Assembly: GCF_030812415.1 (NCBI RefSeq)
Contig: NZ_JAUSST010000008.1
Span: 248,001 to 312,000, forward strand
Direction: 5' to 3'
DNA length: 64,000 nucleotides
Origin: Paenibacillus harenae
Lineage (GTDB): Bacteria; Bacillota; Bacilli; Paenibacillales; Paenibacillaceae
Shown here in pieces: positions 35,189 to 43,800 of the stretch. The notes below the pieces were generated by a model. That model saw nothing but the letters and a program-made list of their open reading frames with translations. It did no database searches and had not been told where the DNA came from. Each line of letters opens with the position of its first letter. Position 1 is the stretch's first letter. Position numbers and translations under genes: made by a program.

Positions 35189-36238
35189 TTAATGCTCGTC
35201 ATCTTCAACCAGAACGCCAAGCTGGCGGTTCTTCTCCTTGAACTTCGCATTGTGCGAGGAGACGTAAGCGACTTTATCGGCTTGCGGGTCGATATAAACT
35301 TTGGCGCTGTTGAGTGCGTTGACGGCATCGGTGAACGTGCCGGCGATCAGATGAACTTTGCTGTCGTGTTTGACGAAGTCGCCCGCTGCGAAGACGCCGG
35401 GTATGTTCGTTTCCATGCGGTTCGACACGTTAACGTTCCAGTCGCCCATATCGAGACCCCATTCTTTAATGGGGCCAAAATTGTACCGCAGTCCGTGGTT
35501 GACGATAACCGCATCGACATCAAGACGTTGCTGCTGGCCTGTCTCCACATGACTGATAACGACCTGGTTGATGTCTTTGCCATTGGAGCTTTGCAAGGAA
35601 TCAACCGCATAAGGCGTAAGGACGTTGGCGGATGAAGACTTCATCTGCCTTACGTTGCGCTCATGCCCGCCGAACTTATCTCTGCGATGCACGACAGTTA
35701 AGCTTGCTGCGATCGGCTCGATAGCGTTCGCCCAGTCTACCGCGGAGTCGCCGCCGCCGGAGATGAGCACCCGCTTGCCGCGGAAAATCTCCAACTCCTG
35801 CACCGTATAATGCAGATTGCTTACTTCAAAGCGGTCAGCGCCTTCAATCTCCAACTTGGCCATCTGAAGGATACCGTAGCCGATAGCGAGAATAACGGTC
35901 TTCGTCCAATGGCGCTCCCCAGTCCCCGATATCAAAACGATCGTTCCGTCCGCCTGGCGTTCGAAGGAGGTAATAGGTTGACCGAGCACAATGGTCGGGT
36001 CGAATGTTTTGGCTTGTTGGACGAGCTGCTCGATAAGCTTCTCGCCGAGGGTAGGCGTCATGCCGCCGACGTCCCAGATCATTTTCTCCGGATAGATCAG
36101 GATTCTGCCGCCAAGCTCCTCTCGGGCCTCGATCAATTTCGTCTTCAAATCGCGCATCCCGCTATAGAAAGCGGTATACAGGCCGGCCGGCCCGCCGCCA
36201 ATAATCGTAACATCGAATAGCTCCAATTGTTCACTCAT
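35189..36238 (-). CDS. yumC: Ferredoxin/flavodoxin-NADP+ reductase, YumC/IruO type
   Basis: 349 residues, thioredoxin-reductase-like fold. The FAD motif is IIGGGPAGLYTAFYSG near residue 11, the NADPH motif RVLISGGGDSAVDWANAI near 157, and the C-terminal FAD motif GVFAAGDFVKHDSKVHLIAG. The CxxC redox pair of thioredoxin reductase is absent, which is the mark of the YumC/IruO group. These supply electrons to ferredoxin/flavodoxin or, in Staphylococcus IruO, to haem and siderophore iron release. The Fur box in its promoter supports an iron-linked role here. ATG 36238 follows GAAGAGGGA. Confidence 0.92.
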   Translation of the reverse strand: MSEQLELFDVTIIGGGPAGLYTAFYSGMRDLKTKLIEAREELGGRILIYPEKMIWDVGGMTPTLGEKLIEQLVQQAKTFDPTIVLGQPITSFERQADGTIVLISGTGERHWTKTVILAIGYGILQMAKLEIEGADRFEVSNLHYTVQELEIFRGKRVLISGGGDSAVDWANAIEPIAASLTVVHRRDKFGGHERNVRQMKSSSANVLTPYAVDSLQSSNGKDINQVVISHVETGQQQRLDVDAVIVNHGLRYNFGPIKEWGLDMGDWNVNVSNRMETNIPGVFAAGDFVKHDSKVHLIAGTFTDAVNALNSAKVYIDPQADKVAYVSSHNAKFKEKNRQLGVLVEDDEH

Positions 36239-36303
36239 TCGTAAGTCCCTCTTCCTGTATATAATTCGCCTAGGCGACTGAAAGGCAGTAAGCAGCTATT
36301 TCC

Positions 36304-36332
36304 ATTATATTGATAACGATTATCATCGTCAA
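36304..36332 (-). promoter_or_regulatory. Promoter of the reductase gene with Fur box in the spacer
   Basis: On the minus strand TTGACG (36332-36327), 17 bases, TATAAT (36309-36304). The spacer is filled by TGATAACGATTATCA (36311-36325), a 7-1-7 Fur box with one mismatch from perfect symmetry. Fur binding would block the polymerase directly. Confidence 0.85.
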
Positions 36333-36607
36333 CTATGAGCGGTTATTCGTCGCTAAATTGGCACATATTGAAGCTGGAAGCGGGGCGTATTATAATAAAT
36401 AATGATTGACCAAAGGAGGTCGGTAGAGATGGCAAAACACTTTGCCGGAAAAAGTAGCGACTCATGCAAAGCCTGACTTAGGGGCGATACTTTGTATGGG
36501 GTGATTCGCTAGCGTTTGAACAGATCGCCCGAGATTGCTTATATCGTTTCTAATAATGGGCTTTGCACCTTATTTGCTATCCAATCATAATAAGGGGCTG
36601 AGAAGCA
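36333..36607. other. Gap with a possible 15-codon ORF
   Basis: Part of a 369-base interval between the divergent reductase and FusB-type genes. A strong ribosome site AAAGGAGGT leads to ATG 36429, which encodes only MAKHFAGKSSDSCKA before TGA at 36474-36476. It may be a leader peptide or the stub of a lost gene. I see no hairpin with a T-run behind it, and no recognisable gene in the remainder. Confidence 0.4.
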
Positions 36608-37273
36608 ATGACAACACCATTCATTAGAAACCATCAATATAACTTGATTAAGAAGCTGGTAGGCCAGCTTCAGCATGCCTGCACTACCATCGCCGACCGG
36701 AAAGTTATTGAAGCGGTCAGACAAGGCACGCTTATGAAAATAAGCGAGGCGTTTCCGGAGGCGACGGAACAACAGCGGCAAATGCTGGAGAGCGTGTCGG
36801 CGATGCAGAGAACGGAGCAATTCCAGTCTTATTTGCACGAGCTTGAGGCTTATGTAGAGAGCTTCTCGCAAGTAACGGATCAGCAAATGAAGAAGCTGTA
36901 TCCGAAGGTGAAGAAGCTGAAGGCGCCTGATCTGGCTGCCATCGATCGCCGCCGTATGACGTATCTTGGCTGGACGGATATTGCCTCGAATCGTATGTAC
37001 CTTGTATCTGAGCTGGATGGCAAGCTTGTTGGCGTCGAAGGGAGATTCACGCCGACGAACAAGAAGAGCGTATGCTTCCTATGCAATCGGCATGAGGAAG
37101 TGGCGTTATTCACGGCCGTAACGAAGTCGAAGCCGGCTAACGCTCCGGCAGACTACTATAAGGCGATTGGCAACTATTTATGCGCGAGCAGCGAGGCATG
37201 CAACAGGAGCATAACGGATACTGCGGCGCTGGAGAAATTTGTCCGAGGCGTAGTAGGCGAAGATAGATCGTAA
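36608..37273 (+). CDS. FusB/FusC-type EF-G-binding protein
   Basis: 221 residues. The N-terminal helical bundle (FIRNHQYNLIKKLVGQLQHA) and the C-terminal four-cysteine zinc-binding region (CFLCNRHEEVALF and CASSEACNRS) match the FusB/FusC family, which binds elongation factor G and frees it from ribosomes stalled by fusidic acid. Chromosomal homologues are common in Firmicutes; whether this one confers resistance cannot be read from sequence. ATG 36608 is preceded by AAGGGGCTGAG, a moderate ribosome site. Monocistronic, with its own terminator. Confidence 0.88.
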   Translation: MTTPFIRNHQYNLIKKLVGQLQHACTTIADRKVIEAVRQGTLMKISEAFPEATEQQRQMLESVSAMQRTEQFQSYLHELEAYVESFSQVTDQQMKKLYPKVKKLKAPDLAAIDRRRMTYLGWTDIASNRMYLVSELDGKLVGVEGRFTPTNKKSVCFLCNRHEEVALFTAVTKSKPANAPADYYKAIGNYLCASSEACNRSITDTAALEKFVRGVVGEDRS

Positions 37274-37287
37274 CATGCTCCAACACG

Positions 37288-37326
37288 AAAAAAGCTGATG
37301 TGGATGCTCATCCATGTCAGCTTTTT
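37288..37326 (+). terminator. Intrinsic terminator of the FusB-type gene
   Basis: AAAAAGCTGATGTGGAT pairs with ATCCATGTCAGCTTTTT (two wobble pairs) and ends in T5. Confidence 0.85.
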
Positions 37327-37543
37327 GTTCAAAGGAGCGATCCGATTCCCTGTCGGCAAGCGTTGCTTCACGATTCCGAGTCGCCGAAAACGACCAAAAA
37401 GGAGCAGAAAAAGGCGGAAAATAATAATTAAATATTTTAATTCTGTGAAAACCCTAATCCTACGGGCCATGTAAGCGTGCTATAATCTTGCGAGTAGACG
37501 TAAGTCGGAATACGACCTAAATCTTATTATGCAGGAGGTACTC

Positions 37544-38539
37544 ATGGTCAAAGAAGGAAAGCCGATAAGCAGGCTGACGGTCGTCATGGTGTTGACGATG
37601 CTGCTGCTCTGTATCGGGCCGCTATCCTCTGTATCCGCGCAAGCTGGTACGGTTGTGGAAGGCGTAACGATTAAGCTGGATGGCGAGATTATGAAGTTGA
37701 CCGATCCGGTTCGAATGCAGGATGGAAGGCTTTATGTTCCTGTATCCCGTGTAGCTGGCTTGCTAGGCGCGAGTGTAAGCTGGGACAATGACAACGAGGA
37801 AGCAACGATACATACAGTATTGAAGGACAAAATCGTATTCGGCATAGGCGTACCTGTCGTTTATTTCAATGGCGGCCGCTACTTGATGGATGCCGCTCCG
37901 TTCATGGCGGAAGGCAGAATTTACGTTCCGCTGCGCCATGCTGCCGAGTTGATGCACGCTAAGGTGAACTGGAATGCGGAAGAATCTATTCTGGACTTGG
38001 TTACGGTTCAGCCGGCCATCACGACGGAAGAGTACGGACTTGATGAGATTAGCAAGGAAATCGGCGGCACCAATGCGGAGCTGTTGAAGCGCAATGGGCT
38101 GGATGCCAAAGCCGCTCTTCAGGCGGGAACGAAGCTGAAGGTGGTCGTGCCTTCGGTTCTGGATACTCCCGCTAAGCCGTATACGGAAGCGGACTTGATG
38201 CTGCTGGCCAAGATTACGATGGTTGAAGCAGGCTATGAGCCTTATGAAGGTCAGCTTGGCATCGCCAACATTATTTTGAACCGAGTCAAGGACAGCCGGT
38301 TCCCGGACACGATTAAGGGCGTTATCTATTCCGGCAAGCAATTCCCGCCGGCGCACAATGGCCTGCTTGACAAGAGCAAGCCTAATGCAAGCTCGTTGCG
38401 TGCAGCGAAGGACGCCTTGAACGGGAAGAACAACATTAAGAATGCGGTATACTTCTTTAATCCGAAGGTTTCCAAGGGCGAGTTCTGGTCCAGTCTCGAC
38501 GTTGTCGTAACGATTGCGCACCATAGCTTCGCGAAATAA
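37544..38539 (+). CDS. SleB/CwlJ-type cell-wall hydrolase with copper-amine-oxidase-like N-domain
   Basis: 331 residues. A signal peptide (LTVVMVLTMLLLCIGPLSSV) is followed by a copper amine oxidase N-terminal-like domain near 40-155 (VKIKLDGEIMKL-type strand, DGRLYVPVSRVAGLLGASVS, EGRIYVPLRHAAELMHAKVN), a surface module frequent in Paenibacillus. The C-terminal hydrolase_2 domain (LAKITMVEAGYEPYEGQLGI, ANIILNRVKDSRFPDTIKGV, YSGKQFPPAHNG) is the lytic-transglycosylase-like fold of spore-cortex enzymes; Glu in MVEAGYE is the likely catalytic residue. ATG 37544 follows AGGAGG; 37529 would lack a ribosome site. TATAAT at 37481 may be its -10. (First strand shown approximately.). Confidence 0.88.
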   Translation: MVKEGKPISRLTVVMVLTMLLLCIGPLSSVSAQAGTVVEGVTIKLDGEIMKLTDPVRMQDGRLYVPVSRVAGLLGASVSWDNDNEEATIHTVLKDKIVFGIGVPVVYFNGGRYLMDAAPFMAEGRIYVPLRHAAELMHAKVNWNAEESILDLVTVQPAITTEEYGLDEISKEIGGTNAELLKRNGLDAKAALQAGTKLKVVVPSVLDTPAKPYTEADLMLLAKITMVEAGYEPYEGQLGIANIILNRVKDSRFPDTIKGVIYSGKQFPPAHNGLLDKSKPNASSLRAAKDALNGKNNIKNAVYFFNPKVSKGEFWSSLDVVVTIAHHSFAK

Positions 38540-38551
38540 TACGGATGAAGG

Positions 38552-38590
38552 AAAGCCCGTTATGACGAGTGAGTCATGGCGGGCTTTTTT
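38552..38590 (+). terminator. Intrinsic terminator of the SleB-type gene
   Basis: AAAGCCCG.TATGAC pairs with GTCATGGCGGGCTTT and ends in six T. Confidence 0.85.
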
Positions 38591-38616
38591 CGTATGTAGA
38601 AGAGTCGCTACCGACG

Positions 38617-38645
38617 TTGAGTCATACACCGTTCTACAGTAAAAT
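38617..38645 (+). promoter_or_regulatory. Sigma-A promoter of the AraC regulator gene
   Basis: TTGAGT (38617-38622), 17 bases, TAAAAT (38640-38645). A palindrome begins at the last bases of the -10. Confidence 0.75.
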
Positions 38646-38662
38646 GAATCATAATCATTCAT
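38644..38662 (+). promoter_or_regulatory. Palindromic operator ahead of the AraC gene (weak Fur-like)
   Basis: ATGAATCATAATCATTCAT has perfect 6-base arms (ATGAAT/ATTCAT). The centre ATAATCATT matches the Fur consensus but the edges do not (about 12 of 19 positions). It could be a diverged Fur box or the regulator's own site. Confidence 0.5.
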
Positions 38663-38681
38663 GATGCGGGAGGGCGCTTGT

Positions 38682-39512
38682 ATGGACAGCAAATACGAAG
38701 ATCTGGCCGCTTATTTCGTGCAGACGCCAATTGATCTGTTCGGTGTATACCGGACGATGCTGGGCGAAGGACCTCACAGGGGCCATAAGCACGAGCCTAC
38801 GAAGAAATGCGCTCTTCTTGTCGCGCTTCGCGGCGAGGCGGAGTTCGCTTATGACGGCATAAGCTATATGCTTCATCCGGGCAAAGCGTTCTTGGGCGGG
38901 TATAATCGGCGTATGGAGATTATCGTGCATTCGCAGGAGTTCGAATATTTTCTCGTCCATTATATGCCAGCCGCTCCGGGACATGCCGTCCCAGCTTTGA
39001 TGTTCGAGGTGAACGAGCTTCATATCGAGATGGATGCTGCGCTGTTGCAGATGATTGAGCAGCTGCGGAAGCTATCTACGGGGCTTGGCAATATCGAGCT
39101 GCTGGAGAAGAAGACGCTCTTCTATCGGTTGGTCAACAAAGCGCTTCTGTTCGAGCGATACCAGCAAAACAGCGACAGCCAGCCGATGATGGAAGGTACG
39201 ATCGAATATATCCGCCGTCATTATATGGAACCGATCACGTTAGAGAGTCTGGCGGGCCAGCAAGGACTTAAGGCCAAATACTTCTCGTACCTGTTTCGCA
39301 AATACACGGGCATTGGCCCGATCGATTATTTAATCAAGTACCGGATGAATGTTGCCCACGAGCTTCTGATGAATGAGCCGTTCTCTGTGCGCGATATAGC
39401 ACGAAGCGTTGGTTATGCCGATGCCTATTACTTTAGCAGATTGTTCAAGAAGCATTACGGTCTTTCTCCGACGGAGGTAAAACGTCAAGAGAGCAGAAAT
39501 AATCCATCCTAG
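38682..39512 (+). CDS. AraC family regulator, probable siderophore-uptake activator
   Basis: 276 residues. A cupin-like N-terminal domain (KCALLVALRGEAEFAYDG, LHPGKAFLGGYNRRMEII) is followed by a C-terminal AraC DNA-binding domain (ITLESLAGQQGLKAKYFSYL, SVRDIARSVGYADAYYFSRL). The adjacent binding-protein gene with a Fur box suggests the role of Bacillus Btr, which activates ferri-siderophore uptake; unlike Btr it has no fused binding-protein domain. ATG 38682 lies after GGGAGGG; the earlier in-frame ATG at 38661 overlaps the operator. Confidence 0.88.
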   Translation: MDSKYEDLAAYFVQTPIDLFGVYRTMLGEGPHRGHKHEPTKKCALLVALRGEAEFAYDGISYMLHPGKAFLGGYNRRMEIIVHSQEFEYFLVHYMPAAPGHAVPALMFEVNELHIEMDAALLQMIEQLRKLSTGLGNIELLEKKTLFYRLVNKALLFERYQQNSDSQPMMEGTIEYIRRHYMEPITLESLAGQQGLKAKYFSYLFRKYTGIGPIDYLIKYRMNVAHELLMNEPFSVRDIARSVGYADAYYFSRLFKKHYGLSPTEVKRQESRNNPS

Positions 39513-39530
39513 GTTCGGGAAATCGTCTAT

Positions 39531-39558
39531 TTGAAAAGCGATACCGGGATGATATTAT
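39531..39558 (+). promoter_or_regulatory. Promoter of the siderophore-binding lipoprotein gene
   Basis: TTGAAA (39531-39536), 16 bases, TATTAT (39553-39558). The Fur box begins 8 bases after the -10, over the transcription start. Confidence 0.7.
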
Positions 39559-39565
39559 TAACGAT

Positions 39566-39584
39566 GATAATGAGAATCGCTATC
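39566..39584 (+). promoter_or_regulatory. Fur box
   Basis: GATAATGAGAATCGCTATC matches the 19-base Fur consensus GATAATGATAATCATTATC at 16 positions and covers the likely transcription start. Confidence 0.85.
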
Positions 39585-39617
39585 AACGATAGATGAGATC
39601 CGAAAGGGAGATTGAAA

Positions 39618-40655
39618 ATGACGAAACGAAATTTGCCGCTGCTGACAGCGTGTTTGATTTTATTAATCGCGATGGTAGTCGGCGCATGCTCGAATGCAGC
39701 CGATTCGAACAATGAAGGCGGCAATGCAACGAATGCGCCGAGCGAAGCGACGAACAGCCCATCGAATGAGGGAACGGGAAACGCCGACAAGGCTGCTTTT
39801 CCAAGAACGGTCGATAGCGCCGGCGGCGAGAAAGTAACGATCGATGCGCAGCCGAAGAGAGTCGCGCTCGTCCATTGGGGCTTGACGCAGGAACTGATGA
39901 ACTTCGATCTGGACTCGATCGCGATTACGCTGCCTTTCACGGAGAAGCAGTCGTTCCTTGGTACCGAGGTATACAAGCCGTATGTCGCGCAATACGATGA
40001 CGTCGTTGTCGTGGGCGAGAATACGCAGGTGAATCTGGAGGCGTTGCTGCAATATGATCCGGATGTGATCTTGGCCGGCAGCGCAACGAATAAGGACATC
40101 GCCGATCAACTGAAGCAGATTGCTCCGACGGTCTTCATCGATGAAGAGCAGACGAATGTGTGGACCGATTGGCAGGGCGTGATGACGCAGTTCGGCGCTA
40201 TCTTCGGTCTGGAGGATAACGTAAAGACTAAGATTGACGAGGCTTCCGCTCAAGTCGAGCAGGCGAAGCAGCAATTGAGCGGCGTAGAAGGTAAGGTTGC
40301 GTATCTACAAGTACGCGATAAGTCGATCTGGCTGCAAGGCACGGCTTATTCGGGCGATTACTACGAGCCGCTTGGCTTGACGCCGCCGAAGGAAGCGGAG
40401 GGCGAGGGCGTCGAGCTGACTCTGGAAGGGCTTAGCGCGATTAATCCGGATCATATTTTCCTAGGCTATTTCAACTACAACGATAAATCGTTAGCCGCGC
40501 TCTCCGACGAGTGGGAACAGAGCGAAGTGTGGAAGAAGCTGAAAGCCGTTCAGTCGAATCAAGTGTACGCGATCGACGGCGAGCTTGCCTTCGGTTATGG
40601 CCCGATCAGCCGAATCAATGGTACGGACGCGATTGTCGCGGCATTGAAGAAGTAA
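39618..40655 (+). CDS. Iron-siderophore-binding lipoprotein (FeuA/FecB type)
   Basis: 345 residues. The signal peptide ends in lipobox VVGAC. A Ser/Asn/Thr-rich linker precedes the class III binding-protein fold: FPRTVDSAGGEKVTIDAQPK at the start, PKRVALVHWGLTQELMNFDL, LEALLQYDPDVILAGSATNK, LKQIAPTVFID, and a long backbone helix near the middle (VKTKIDEASAQVEQAKQQLS). It captures ferric siderophore outside the cell. No permease or ATPase gene is adjacent, so it must work with components encoded elsewhere. ATG 39618 follows AAAGGGAG at good spacing; TTG 39612 is too close. Confidence 0.92.
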   Translation: MTKRNLPLLTACLILLIAMVVGACSNAADSNNEGGNATNAPSEATNSPSNEGTGNADKAAFPRTVDSAGGEKVTIDAQPKRVALVHWGLTQELMNFDLDSIAITLPFTEKQSFLGTEVYKPYVAQYDDVVVVGENTQVNLEALLQYDPDVILAGSATNKDIADQLKQIAPTVFIDEEQTNVWTDWQGVMTQFGAIFGLEDNVKTKIDEASAQVEQAKQQLSGVEGKVAYLQVRDKSIWLQGTAYSGDYYEPLGLTPPKEAEGEGVELTLEGLSAINPDHIFLGYFNYNDKSLAALSDEWEQSEVWKKLKAVQSNQVYAIDGELAFGYGPISRINGTDAIVAALKK

Positions 40656-40674
40656 GTAAGCAGCATGTGCATAG

Positions 40675-40723
40675 GAGAGCGCCAGCGGGAGAAGAGTTAA
40701 ACTTCTCGTGCCGGCGCTCTTTT
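40675..40723 (+). terminator. Intrinsic terminator after the siderophore-binding gene
   Basis: GAGAGCGCC.GC..GAGAAG pairs with CTTCTC..GC.GGCGCTCT and is followed by TTTTG. Confidence 0.8.
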
Positions 40724-40797
40724 GTTATAAGGGAGTAATAAACAAACACAAGAGGAATATACTTCGTAATGTGCAAAATTCGCTTCACGCCTATATG

Positions 40798-40815
40798 CAT
40801 TCATCTAGACGAATG
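40798..40815 (+). promoter_or_regulatory. Near-perfect palindrome ahead of the beta-helix protein gene
   Basis: CATTCATCTAGACGAATG is symmetrical at 16 of 18 positions and lies 17 bases before the ATG, 4 bases nearer than a normal promoter would allow; an operator or RNA structure is possible. No clear promoter was found in 40724-40797. Confidence 0.4.
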
Positions 40816-40831
40816 ATTAATGAGAGGATGA

Positions 40832-43800
40832 ATGATTTTGAATAATGAACTATCATTAGAAGGCTGGGTCGTATCCAACAAAACGCAAAGGGGGATCTAC
40901 AACAACCAGACGATATATTACAAAGGGGATATCGTTCAGGATAACGAAAGCCATTTTCGAAGCCTAACAGATGCTAACAGCGGAAATCCTACCTCCGACG
41001 CCAGCTCATGGGAAGCATATGTCCCTGATATCGAAACAAGCATCATTAACGATGAAGATGAGAATAGTTTCGTTACTACCTTATCGGCAAATAAGATTAA
41101 AGCTCTCATCACACAGATGATCTCTAACATACCCGCGATGAGCTTAGATGGTCTGTCCGACGTGGATACGTCCTCCTATGATCCAGTCGAAGGTGATGTC
41201 ATCACCTTCCATGAGGGGAGATGGATTCCTGCCTCATTTATTAATAAAATAAACCTTCCCGATAATATAACGAATCTGCAAGTCGTCGAAGTCACAGAGA
41301 CATCGGCAGCCATACAGTGGACGCTGAACGGTAAGGGCGACAGCTTCGATATTTATATTAACAATGAATTTAGCAAAAATATTCCTAATTCCCCTTTCGT
41401 TATCGATCAACTGCAGGCTGAAACCAATTACGATTTTACAGTGAAAACCAAAAACGCATATGGAACCTCCGAAGGCGTAAGCATCTCCGTAACGACTCTT
41501 CCTTCATCAAACCAACAAGACGACAGCTTAGTATTCCATCTTGATTTTTCCAAGTATGCCGGCAGTACGGCCAATACAGTGAATGATTCCGTAAAAAATA
41601 CGCCCTGCACGCTCCACAATGTCCAGCATGACGGGGTAAATGACGGGTGGTTAGACCATAGAGGGTTAACGTTAGGCGTCAACGGATACGTGAGTATCCC
41701 ACCGAGCGCGGACATTTTCAACAATGCAGTGGATCTTAACGAGAATGGCGTAACCTTTGAATTTGTTGCCTATGAAACGTTAGGCGTATTGTTTCGATCG
41801 GAAGCAATGAATTTATTAGCCTACTTAGCAGCTAATCCGAATACAAGGATCGGGTACATGAATACAGCCGGCAGCGAACAAATAGGCACTGGCGGTTATT
41901 CTTGGTTCGTTCATCTAAACGGCAACCGAACAGCCACGGATACGTTGCACGGGTCCCATGAGCTAAACGTCGTTTCCGTTCGTATCTATCCGGATGGACA
42001 GTTCGACATGGCGATAAACGGTAAAATGAGCTTGAACAAAAATAAACTAAGCAATTTTTCCGAGCATCTTCCCTTTCTGAAGATGAGTCCGTTACATATA
42101 CGCAGAAACAGTCTTGGATTGAATAAATCGGCGACAACGATCAGATCGTTTTCTATTTACAATAAAGCGCTTTCGGACGAGGTACTATTAAATCAATATA
42201 ACTCGATCAAAACCGGCGAGCCGCTATCCACTGTTACGGTTTACCCGTCGGAGGTTACTTTAGGATCGGGAGAAAATCAGGTTTTAGCCGTTGTTGCGAG
42301 TCCATCCAGATACACGGCTTTGGTGAATAACCAATTCGAGAGCGGCAATGAAGGTTATGCAGCTGTAGATAATGATGGTTTATTGACGGGCTTGCATGAG
42401 GGCGAAACGTTAATTTCGGTTACTTCAACCTACCAGGACAAAACATTCGTCAACTATGTGCCTGTTAAGGTCGGCACCTCCATAGTCAAGCCTCCGACAT
42501 CTATCAGACAAGTAACAGGGATCTCGATCAATCGAAAGCCGGAAACATTGGAAATCGGACAAAGCTTCGCAGCGATGGCCACAACTCTGCCTTTCGACGT
42601 GTATGATGATAATATTGTCATATGGACCTCTTCGAATCCGGAAGTATGCAGCGTGAATTTTGGCGTATTGAAAGGAATATCCGCCGGCGAAGTTACCATT
42701 ACCGCTTCCGATGGATCAGAGACCTATTCGCGGAGTTTTACCGTAACTGTCGTGCAGCCGGAAGTGCGTGTAATTAGCGATGAAGAGATCTATAACGTGC
42801 CGCTTGCAGTCTATGCGATTAATCCCGACAATGCAGATGCTTTAAATACGACAAATGGCATTCGGAAAGCTTTGGATTATGCATCCTCTACAGGCTATAA
42901 GAAAATCGTTTTTCCGTTAGGCACTTATTTAATTACTCCTGAAGCCGGGACGATCTTCGTTCCGACGGAGATGGTCATTGATTTTAGCGACTCGGTCATC
43001 CATATTGAACCCAGTTCGCTGACGGCTGCAGGGTATACCATGTTCAGATTCGACCGTGTGTCCTATACGAAGATCATTAATGCTAAGTTTTACGGCGAAG
43101 CCGACTCTGCGGCCGTCTCAGGCAGTTCGGAGAAATGCATTACCTTCATTATTAGCGATGCGTATCGCTCCGGATTGGAAAACTGTACGATAAGCAAATC
43201 CCCGGGCTTCAATATCGCTACCCATGTGGAAAGAGGGACGGATGAGCAGCGGCGCCATCCGAGTGTCTCTAATTTCGAGGCAGGAAGTATCGATGAGGAA
43301 ACAGGGTTAAACGATAACAGCAGCACGAAGAACTGTTTTAGAAATATCACCTATTTACATGTTAGTGAGCTTGGCGGTCATTTCATGTTAGGCTATACGC
43401 AAGGTTACTTCAATTACCCCTACTTGCGTTCCAGACTCTACAGTATATTTTTTTATGATCGAAACTATCGTTTTATCCAATCGCAAATGTACAATCTGCA
43501 GTATTACAATTATGAAAAACCGACAAACGCTTATTACGCTAAAATCGTGATATATCAGGAGTCTGCTCCGACCAATGAAGATAACGACTTTAAAGCGGTG
43601 GCCATGTTGAGGACGATGATTATGCCCACTGACTGCTTTATTAGAAACTGTGTTATTGAAGATAATTATAGCTGCGGTATCGCCTTAACGGGTGGGCAAG
43701 GCTGGGTCATCGAGAACAATAGATTCAATCGGAATGGCAAAAGAATGCCGTCTTGCGACATCGATTGGGAGGATGGATGGGAAGCCTCTGTAGGCGATAT

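Noticed and set aside
37763..38692. 309-codon open frame on the minus strand
   Set aside because: Antisense to the SleB-type hydrolase and its terminator; no start signal.
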